This document shows, piece by piece, positions 1 to 6,003 of a stretch of 13,878 nt of DNA. The stretch covers positions 1 through 13,878 of the forward strand of contig JBKPCR010000445.1 in NCBI GenBank assembly GCA_046727435.1. Direction: 5' to 3'. The notes beneath the pieces are model-generated. The model saw only the letters and a list, made by a program, of their open reading frames with translations. It was not told the DNA's origin and searched no databases. How positions within the stretch are numbered: the first letter of the stretch is position 1; each line of letters opens with the position of its first letter. The translations under genes were made by a program, and so were the position numbers. The stretch comes from CAVPRW01 sp046727435 [NCBI: bacterium] (GTDB taxonomy: Bacteria; Tectomicrobia; Entotheonellia; J063).

Positions 1-311
1 AGCCCCGAGGCCGCATCGGGGACGATCTGCGGCGTGACGATCAGGTGCGCTGGATCACCCTCAACACGCAGCCGCAACCCCAGGTAGAGGCAGGCCACCA
101 GGGTCTCGATGTCGTCGTCATCCAGCAGCGGCAGGAGCAGGCCAATGACCTCGGATCGTAACTCACGGTAGAGATAGACGGGGGTCCACTGGAACGGATC
201 CCCAGCTCTGCCTTCCTGCCGCATGCGCTCAAAGCGGCGCCGGGCCTGGCAGCTCCGCCGGTGGATCATCTCATCTGGCGCGTGATGCGGAGGTGCAACC
301 ACACCGCGATA
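1..311 (-). pseudogene. Severed DUF1998 C-terminal domain of the helicase (partial, open at window edge)
   Basis: After a TAG at 312-314 the minus strand stays open for 103 codons to the window edge, in the same reading frame as the helicase that stopped at 393. The translation begins YRGVVAPPHHAPDE, then HRRSC, then VYLYRELRSEVIGLLLP and YLGLRLRVEGDPAHLIV. The last two strings are the usual signature of DUF1998, the domain that ends MrfA, DruE and DrmB proteins. The helicase ends ...FQVCYR and this piece begins YRGVV, so the two fit together as one former protein with about 102 bp (a multiple of three) inserted between them. No convincing start is visible: ATG at 269 and GTG at 302 have no Shine-Dalgarno. 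It is therefore read as a separated fragment, though reinitiation as a separate DrmB-like subunit cannot be excluded. The domain end lies outside the window. Confidence 0.75.
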
Positions 312-319
312 CTACGGAT

Positions 320-406
320 CCGTGCATAATTCTCTACACCTCATAGTCCGGAAGCCCTGAGTCAGGCGGGTGTCGAGCGATCGAAACTCGAGTTATTTAT
401 GCACGG
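320..406. mobile_element. 87-bp MITE-like segment with terminal inverted repeats
   Basis: Begins with CCGTGCATAA (320-329) and ends with its exact reverse complement TTATGCACGG (397-406). One step outward the match continues imperfectly (GAT versus GAC). Further inside, ACACC (about 336-340) faces GGTGT (369-373), and a short palindrome CCTGAGTCAGG (356-366) lies near the middle. It has no coding capacity. It lies exactly where the helicase frame breaks: read on the minus strand it supplies the TAA stop at 393-395. No clear target-site duplication is visible, so an old or internally decayed insertion is more likely than a fresh one. It could be a miniature inverted-repeat element moved by an IS transposase elsewhere, or the remnant of a larger IS. 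Confidence 0.55.
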
Positions 407-3400
407 GTCTGTAACAGACCTGGAATCCCGCGTCGGGTGCCCACTGCTCCGGGCCGAATGGCACGATACCGGGTTCCCCGTGATACCCCACATTGACCTC
501 CCGCATGATCATGGAGGCGCGGTACTCCATCCCAAACGGCAAGCCATCATCGCCCACCGCGCCCGAGGCGGCCTCGATGCTCTGATCGAAGCTGCGGATG
601 ATGTGATACATCTCGCGCTGTCGCTCTTCGTCGCGATCTGCCGACAAACTCTCATCATGGTCCATAGAGGACAGCGCCTGCGAGCGCGGGAATTCGAGGA
701 AGGCGCGCTGCTGGCCAAGGTCGAGTTGGCTCTTCTGGTCGCCATCATGCCCGCACTGCGGACAGCTCGGGGCCATGCCCGGCTGGTGAAGCTCCTCAGC
801 CCTCCGCATATGGCCGCAGATGCCACAAATGCCCCACGTCTCGATCAACGGCTGCTGTGGGTTACCTATGGCGATCTGTTGGATCTCGAACCGGCGGCTG
901 TGGGTATAGAAGGTGTTGCGCGGGGCCAACTCTCGCAGGGCCGTGCCCGCTGGTCGCGCCAGTTCGACCGGTTGATGCGCTTGTTGATCACCATGATGTC
1001 GATTGTAGACCGCGCCATAAAACCGAATCCCCCGCTCGGGAAACGCATAGTTTGGTAGCAGGCCATAATCCGTCAGGATCTCTAGGGTGTTAGTCCGGTC
1101 GAGGCTGTAGAGGCGCCCTCGGAGCAGACGCAGTTCCTGCTCGATCTCGCGTCGGGTGTCCTGCTCCACGTCGTCAAGAGCTCGCAGTTGATCCTGGAGC
1201 CGAGCGCGGGCGTTGATCAGATCGCGTCGCAGGCGGTCGAATTCGTCGGCCGCCTGATAGACCCGCTGCGTCAGGAGATCGGTGGTGGTCTCGTCCAAAA
1301 AGCGGCTGCGGGTATCGCGTCTGACATGCTCCTGGAAGCGGTGCAGGAAGTCCTGACGCAGCTCCGCTTCATGGGTCGTGACCCACTGGAGCATGCCGGG
1401 AATATGACCGTTGGGGTTGTGCAGGTCTGCGATCAGTTGACCGCCATGACGCGGGAGCTCGCTGAGCGCTCCCGCTCGCGTCGCGCGGTCGAAGCAATAC
1501 CCGAGGTACTGGCGCACCAGGACGGCGGAGGCATCCAGCCAACAGCCGGGTGGATCGACCCGGCCCCGCAGCATCTCCGACGGGCGGGCGTAGAAGAACA
1601 GATCGTGTGGCCGTTGATTCACCACGGACACAATGAGGGCGGTTCCTGTGGCGCGCCCGGCCCGACCGATGCGCTGGAGATAGTTGGCCGTGTTCGGGGG
1701 CATCGAACAGAGCATCGTGCTGGAGAGGTCACCGATATCGATCCCCATCTCCAGGGTGCTGGTACAGGTGAGCACGTTGGGATCATCGGCATGGATGGTC
1801 TTGGCAAAGCGCTCTTCCAACGTTTCGCGCTCATCGGTGCTGAGCAACCCCGTATGTTCTTGCGCGACCACGCGTCGCAGCGCCCCCTTGCGATAGCGGT
1901 CCTGGTAGTAGCGTTGACGTGGAGTGCAAGCCTGTTGGGTGTAGCGTCCAAGGTGAGCGGCGTATTCCAGACTCGGCGCCCCTTCCCACAGCAAGGCTTC
2001 GCGCGGCGGCCGTACCAAGGGTCGTTCGGATTCGCTGCACAGCAAATGGACGCCCCCGGGATAGAGGATCGCCGCCTCCGCCGCGATGGTGTAGAAGGCC
2101 CGCGTGCCATCCTGGTACAGCTTTTTGAAGAGCCCCGTCGTCACCCCCACCTGCAGTAGGTGATGGATGAGGTCCAGCAAACTGGTTTCCTCAGCTTGTG
2201 GTATCTGCAGGGCGCGGCGTGCCCAGACGATTGGCCAAGGAGCCTGTCCTTGCCGCGTGGGGGACAGGATATGCTCATGACGATCGTGAGGCTGGGTGAC
2301 GAGAAGGCGTGGCTGGTACCGCGTCATGGGTGGATAGACTTCGCGTCCAGGAATGGCGCGGCCGAAGGGATATTTGCCCCAGAATCCCTGCCGCGCATAG
2401 GGATACAGGTAAGTGTGCTCCAACGCGCCACGCTCACGGTAGCGCTGCAGCAAACCATACAGCCACAGGCGCAGCGCTGTCTCCGGGAGATCCACGAATC
2501 GCGGGTCGATTCCCGGCAGGCGCTCACGCAGCCGTTGGATGGTGGCAGCGATGCAAGTCTCGTCCCATCCCAACGCCGAACTGACACTCAGCTCCAGCGT
2601 TCGGCCATGCGTCTGCATCAGCCCGAACTCGCTGGTGGCCTCCCATGTCAGCCGAGTCTCGATCAGCTCGCGGAGTGTCGTTGGCGGCTCCTGGATATCA
2701 TCGCGTTCGCGATACGCCAGGTACGCATGATACTGCTGCAAATCCGGCGGCATCATGGTAGCCATCGCTTCGCGGCAGCTGCCTGGACGCCCTGGCCGGG
2801 CTGCCGACCAATAGCTGAGCAATGTCTGACCAACCTGTTGCAAAGGCAGCCCTTGGTCTCCAGCCTCATCGATCACATGCTGGAGGGCGGTGCGAAAGGT
2901 GAAATGGTAGGTGCGGGCCGTGAAAAATCCCGCGCGATGAGACGCATCCTGCACGCTATCGGTGAAGGCCAGCAACTTGGGGTCGTCATTCAGCAATGAG
3001 CCAAACATCTCGTCAATGGCAACGCTCGCCAGGGTCGCCGATTGACTCCCGATGAAGAGCACTCCCAGCTTGGAGTCACAGCGCGGACACCCCTGGTCGC
3101 CGACAACAGCGCCGCTGGGGAGTTGCCGAAACTGGCGACTAACCTTGACACGGAAGCGCCGGCTATCGCCGGTCAGCGGACAGGGGCCGGGCCCTGTCCG
3201 TAGCACCAGGCTGGCAGGACAGAAATAATCATGCACAACAGGCAACGTTGGCTGAACCCCTGACTCCGCTTCTGCGGCGACATCGTCATCGGTCCATGGA
3301 CTGATGACAACGATGTACTGGCTGTGATGTCCTCCTCGGGCAAACCAGTCCTGATAGATCTTTCTCGGATCGTTGAGGACCTGGATACCATCCACACCGT

Positions 3401-5021
3401 GGGCACGGATGAACGAGTCCTTACTGGGGTCGTGCCGGGCGACCCAGCCCGACTCACCGCACTCACTGCAGTGAAAGACAGGTAAACACGTCTTTCCAGA
3501 CGGAGGCTCATCCAGCCAGGCAAATCTCGGGACATCGTCGACCACCCGTCCCAACCGCCGCAGCTCTCGAATCCACAGTTGGACTTGTGTTGGCGCTAGC
3601 GGGAACGCCCTGCCACTGCGGAACTCCTGCGCATAGGCCACCAGCGCGAAGAAGGACACGATCACGCGCTGGCGATCCTCATCGTCCGTGATGGCCTTCA
3701 GGGCGAGGTCGGCGCTGGCGAGGCGTCCAACCAGATCCGTCCAGCTGAGCGGGTCTTCACGGTCGTGCTCTGCCTGACGGAAAATCATTAGCAGACGTCG
3801 AAACAGCGTGGTCCGTTTGAGCCACTTGCCCAATCCGACGGCCCATGACTCACGGGCGCTTTCGAGGGCGTCATCACTGCCATCGATCGGCTCAACGTAG
3901 ATGGGTCCGTCCCAGAGCTGCGATTGTCGATGCGCGTAGGCGAGGGCGTCCTCCCCATCGCGTGGCTCACACGGCTTGGGATCGGGCAACTGAGCATCCC
4001 CCACATTTGAATCGACGATCTCTTCGACCTCTAACCGGTCCTCCCCGATGACCGCTTCCGGGGAAATCGGCTCCTCGAACAGCGTCTCCGCAAAGCGCGC
4101 CAGTCGATCCTGCGACGTCTCCATGGCATCGATGCTAGTCTCCTGATCAGCATCGTGGCCCCGGTCACGGCTGTCCAGTGTGGCGCTGGTCCCGATCACG
4201 CAGAGCTGCCCACGGGGGATCGCCAGCCGTTCTTTCAGTCGACGGATGAGGCAGGCGACATCGGCCCCCTGGGCGCCGTGGTAGGTATGCAGTTCGTCGA
4301 GTACGAGATAGCGCAGCACGCCGCGCTCATTGAAGCGCCACAGGTTCTGGTCCTGGGGACGCATGAGCAGGAAGTCGAGCATCTTATAATTGGTCAGGAG
4401 AATGTCCGGTGGGTTCTCCTGCTGGATGGCGTGATTGCTGATGCCAAAGTCCGGACTCATGACCTTCGTGCCGCTGTCGTGGCTCGCCCCTGGATCGGCC
4501 GGATCATAGCGGCCGGTATAGTTGCCGACGCGAATGCCAGCGGATGTGAGATCGGCATCCTCCCAGATCGCTTTGGCGAAGCGCTTTTCCTGGTCAGCCG
4601 CGAGGGCGTTCATGGGATAGAGGATAATGGCTTTAATGCCCTTCTGGCCGGACAGCCGTGCTCGTCGGCAGTGGTCGAGAATGGGGTACAGAAAGCACTC
4701 CGTTTTGCCCGATCCGGTCCCGGTAGTAATGATAGTGGACTGTGGCTGTTGATCCTTGCTGGATAGGCGCATCCAAGCGCGCCACTGATGGCGGAAGGGC
4801 TGGAAAGGAACATTGATCTCAAAAGGGATGAGGGCTCCCTCCGGTGCCGGTCGGAACGGCCGGCGCAGTTGCACCCAAGGGCCCTTGAACAGCCCCGTCT
4901 CGGGATCTTCGAGAAAGCCCTCGAACGCTCGCGCCACGCTCTTGTCGCGGAAGGAAAAGGTCGACTGCAGGTAATACAGGACCTGTTTGCGGATATTGTC
5001 GGCGAGGTGGACAGGAAGCAT
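393..5021 (-). CDS. Giant SF2 helicase, DruE/COG1205-like, cut off before its DUF1998 domain
   Basis: A 1542-residue ATP-dependent helicase. Motifs: Walker A GTGSGKT (101-107), Walker B variant DELH (242-245) in VLDELHTYHGAQGADVA, GTSATL (277-282), FTDSVQDASHRAGFF (686-700), EMGIDIGD (1091-1098), QRIGRAGR (1116-1123) and LPNYAF (1322-1327). Cysteine pairs C518/C521, C645/C648, C1399/C1402 and C1420/C1423 should bind zinc. A probable coiled coil covers about 1255-1305. The DELHTY motif and cysteine clusters match MrfA/COG1205 helicases; the great length and expected DUF1998 tail match DruE, the core protein of Druantia. A DrmA-DrmB fusion of DISARM is the main alternative. Start: ATG at 5021 with GGAGG four bases upstream (5026-5030). 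The protein stops just after VCYRPVHK, where relatives continue into DUF1998. The stop codon lies inside the 87-bp inverted-repeat element, and the missing domain reappears in frame downstream, so this product is probably truncated. Confidence 0.92.
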   Translation of the reverse strand: MLPVHLADNIRKQVLYYLQSTFSFRDKSVARAFEGFLEDPETGLFKGPWVQLRRPFRPAPEGALIPFEINVPFQPFRHQWRAWMRLSSKDQQPQSTIITTGTGSGKTECFLYPILDHCRRARLSGQKGIKAIILYPMNALAADQEKRFAKAIWEDADLTSAGIRVGNYTGRYDPADPGASHDSGTKVMSPDFGISNHAIQQENPPDILLTNYKMLDFLLMRPQDQNLWRFNERGVLRYLVLDELHTYHGAQGADVACLIRRLKERLAIPRGQLCVIGTSATLDSRDRGHDADQETSIDAMETSQDRLARFAETLFEEPISPEAVIGEDRLEVEEIVDSNVGDAQLPDPKPCEPRDGEDALAYAHRQSQLWDGPIYVEPIDGSDDALESARESWAVGLGKWLKRTTLFRRLLMIFRQAEHDREDPLSWTDLVGRLASADLALKAITDDEDRQRVIVSFFALVAYAQEFRSGRAFPLAPTQVQLWIRELRRLGRVVDDVPRFAWLDEPPSGKTCLPVFHCSECGESGWVARHDPSKDSFIRAHGVDGIQVLNDPRKIYQDWFARGGHHSQYIVVISPWTDDDVAAEAESGVQPTLPVVHDYFCPASLVLRTGPGPCPLTGDSRRFRVKVSRQFRQLPSGAVVGDQGCPRCDSKLGVLFIGSQSATLASVAIDEMFGSLLNDDPKLLAFTDSVQDASHRAGFFTARTYHFTFRTALQHVIDEAGDQGLPLQQVGQTLLSYWSAARPGRPGSCREAMATMMPPDLQQYHAYLAYRERDDIQEPPTTLRELIETRLTWEATSEFGLMQTHGRTLELSVSSALGWDETCIAATIQRLRERLPGIDPRFVDLPETALRLWLYGLLQRYRERGALEHTYLYPYARQGFWGKYPFGRAIPGREVYPPMTRYQPRLLVTQPHDRHEHILSPTRQGQAPWPIVWARRALQIPQAEETSLLDLIHHLLQVGVTTGLFKKLYQDGTRAFYTIAAEAAILYPGGVHLLCSESERPLVRPPREALLWEGAPSLEYAAHLGRYTQQACTPRQRYYQDRYRKGALRRVVAQEHTGLLSTDERETLEERFAKTIHADDPNVLTCTSTLEMGIDIGDLSSTMLCSMPPNTANYLQRIGRAGRATGTALIVSVVNQRPHDLFFYARPSEMLRGRVDPPGCWLDASAVLVRQYLGYCFDRATRAGALSELPRHGGQLIADLHNPNGHIPGMLQWVTTHEAELRQDFLHRFQEHVRRDTRSRFLDETTTDLLTQRVYQAADEFDRLRRDLINARARLQDQLRALDDVEQDTRREIEQELRLLRGRLYSLDRTNTLEILTDYGLLPNYAFPERGIRFYGAVYNRHHGDQQAHQPVELARPAGTALRELAPRNTFYTHSRRFEIQQIAIGNPQQPLIETWGICGICGHMRRAEELHQPGMAPSCPQCGHDGDQKSQLDLGQQRAFLEFPRSQALSSMDHDESLSADRDEERQREMYHIIRSFDQSIEAASGAVGDDGLPFGMEYRASMIMREVNVGYHGEPGIVPFGPEQWAPDAGFQVCYRPVHK
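406..420. repeat. 15-bp palindrome abutting the inverted-repeat element
   Basis: GGTCTGT and ACAGACC flank a single central base and form a near-perfect palindrome that touches the outer end of the 397-406 repeat. It lies in the helicase codons for Val-Cys-Tyr-Arg, and the Arg is coded by AGA, a codon rarely used in GC-rich genes. It may be a favoured insertion target, part of the element, or chance. Confidence 0.4.
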
Positions 5022-5051
5022 AGGGCCTCCGGTCGGATCGATTCCTGAGTG

Positions 5052-5249
5052 CTAGCGACGCGACACTCCAGGAGCTTGACTTAGGTATGCCAGGATGTCG
5101 CGCTCTCGTTCTTGCAATTCACGCAAGATAGGGGCTGCTAGCGCCTCATACGCCTCTGCGGTATGGGTGCGTCGGGCGGCTAGCAGGAAGCGTTTCATCT
5201 TGGTGATGGCCTCTTCCGCTTGCTCAAATTGCTCCGTCGTTTCAATCAT
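5052..5249 (-). CDS. Small helical partner protein of the nucleotidyltransferase
   Basis: A 65-residue, all-helical, charged protein starting MIETTEQFEQ. It has no membrane segment or signal peptide. It starts inside the last codons of the nucleotidyltransferase gene (8-base overlap) behind a near-perfect GGAGGTG, so the two are probably translated together and may bind each other. The helices span about residues 5-27 and 30-57, a pattern common in small antitoxins or assembly partners. It ends 30 bp before the helicase gene. I do not recognise a named family. Together with the nucleotidyltransferase it looks like a two-gene toxin-antitoxin-like cassette; which partner would be the toxin cannot be told from sequence alone. 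Confidence 0.75.
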   Translation of the reverse strand: MIETTEQFEQAEEAITKMKRFLLAARRTHTAEAYEALAAPILRELQERERDILAYLSQAPGVSRR

Positions 5250-5691
5250 TGAGAATCACCTCCACAATGCCCCGCTCGACCATGTCCCGGGACAGTTGAT
5301 AGACGCTGAGCCAGGAATTGAGCTCGTCCACGCCGATAGCTTCGGTTGCCCAGAAGACGTCCGTTTCGAACAGCAGCCGAGCACGCTCGTGCTCGAACAC
5401 GTTCCGCTGCGGCTGCGGGAGTTGGCTGAATACTTGGTCAAACCCTTCCTGCATGAGCAGGAAAACATCCAGATCCCTGGGGAACGGTTTGTCCGTGACG
5501 AAGCTGCCCCAGATGAAGGCCCGCCGAAGTCGCCCAGTTGATCGAGCCAACCCCAGCAATTCCTGGAGGCGGCTCCCTAGCTCCTGACGTCGCGGATTGG
5601 GCGTGCCAAAACGTGTAATGACGTCATGTAGGCGTGCAGCATGCACGCCAGGCGGCAGAAAGCCGTTCGACAAGGTTGCAGGTAAACTCAT
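5242..5691 (-). CDS. DUF6932/MNT-type nucleotidyltransferase-fold protein
   Basis: A 149-residue protein of the polymerase-beta-like nucleotidyltransferase fold. The N-terminal LPPGVH (12-17) followed by RFG (27-29) is typical of DUF6932 proteins. The active-site pattern is G62-S63 followed ten residues later by D73-L-D75 (GSFVTDKPFPRDLDV), with a likely third acidic residue at D111 in FETDVFW. All three carboxylates appear present, so the enzyme should be able to bind metal and transfer a nucleotide; the substrate is unknown. The ATG at 5691 is the only good start, since an in-frame TGA sits at 5695-5697. The ribosome site is weak (AGGG about 13 bases upstream). Its last eight bases overlap the next gene. 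Relatives of this fold act as toxins or antidotes in MNT-type toxin-antitoxin pairs; no HEPN partner is visible here. Confidence 0.85.
   Translation of the reverse strand: MSLPATLSNGFLPPGVHAARLHDVITRFGTPNPRRQELGSRLQELLGLARSTGRLRRAFIWGSFVTDKPFPRDLDVFLLMQEGFDQVFSQLPQPQRNVFEHERARLLFETDVFWATEAIGVDELNSWLSVYQLSRDMVERGIVEVILND
5257..5263 (-). promoter_or_regulatory. Strong Shine-Dalgarno GGAGGTG inside the nucleotidyltransferase gene
   Basis: GGAGGTG on the minus strand lies seven bases before the ATG at 5249 and inside the last codons of the upstream gene. It supports the small 65-residue gene as real and suggests coupled translation of the two products. Confidence 0.75.
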
Positions 5692-5735
5692 GTGTCAGTC
5701 GACCCTGCCCACGGAAAATTTAGCTTCTCTCGTCC

Positions 5736-5978
5736 TCAGCCACGCTCATCTCGCTCAGCGACAACCGCTTCCGCCAGGCTGCCCCGAATAGAGGCGGTCA
5801 ACCGGCGGATCTCCTGGTGATGTTCGATACTGTAGGACTGCGACCTGTGTCCAGCTGGTTCCGACTTGAGGTGCTCCCGTACCAAGGTTTGCACAATCTT
5901 CAAGATGGACATACGTTGTTGCTCTGGTATCTGGCGCAGCACTGTAAGCACAGCCTGCTCAAAAGATTGTTGGTCCAT
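5736..5978 (-). CDS. Small helical protein, antitoxin-like
   Basis: An 80-residue protein starting MDQQSFEQAV and ending AVVAERDERG. I chose the ATG at 5978 because GAGGAG lies six bases upstream (5985-5990) and because a longer in-frame start would run deep into the methyltransferase gene. It starts 25 bp after the methyltransferase stop and ends 44 bp before the nucleotidyltransferase gene. The sequence reads as amphipathic helices: an N-terminal helix rich in Gln, Leu and Ile (about 5-35), a polar linker (38-52) and a second helix (about 53-77) with an IRGSLAEAV stretch. No membrane segment, signal peptide or catalytic motif is visible. The C-terminal pattern recalls short antitoxins of VapB/DUF2281 style, but I do not recognise a defined family. 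Position suggests an accessory or antidote protein for the next gene; this is inference. Confidence 0.65.
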   Translation of the reverse strand: MDQQSFEQAVLTVLRQIPEQQRMSILKIVQTLVREHLKSEPAGHRSQSYSIEHHQEIRRLTASIRGSLAEAVVAERDERG

Positions 5979-5984
5979 AGAGCA

Positions 5985-5990
5985 CTCCTC
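5985..5990 (-). promoter_or_regulatory. Shine-Dalgarno GAGGAG that fixes the start of the 80-residue gene
   Basis: On the minus strand GAGGAG is followed by a six-base spacer (TGCTCT) and ATG at 5978. It lies in the 25-bp gap after the methyltransferase stop codon. This is a near-consensus ribosome site, and it decides in favour of the short 80-residue product over a longer in-frame reading that overlaps the methyltransferase. Confidence 0.7.
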
Positions 5991-6003
5991 GACTTTGCCC
6001 CTT

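Noticed and set aside
41-232. Minus-strand 63-codon frame
   Set aside because: It is out of frame with the DUF1998 signature that runs through the same bases in the helicase frame.
1188-2999. Two long plus-strand open frames (1188-2159 and 2160-2999) opposite the helicase
   Set aside because: They lie fully antisense to conserved helicase motifs, including QRIGRAGR, have no recognisable domains, and are explained by GC-rich codon shadowing.
4155-4766. Plus-strand open frame of 203 codons
   Set aside because: Antisense to the Walker A and DELH region of the helicase; low-complexity shadow translation with no family features.
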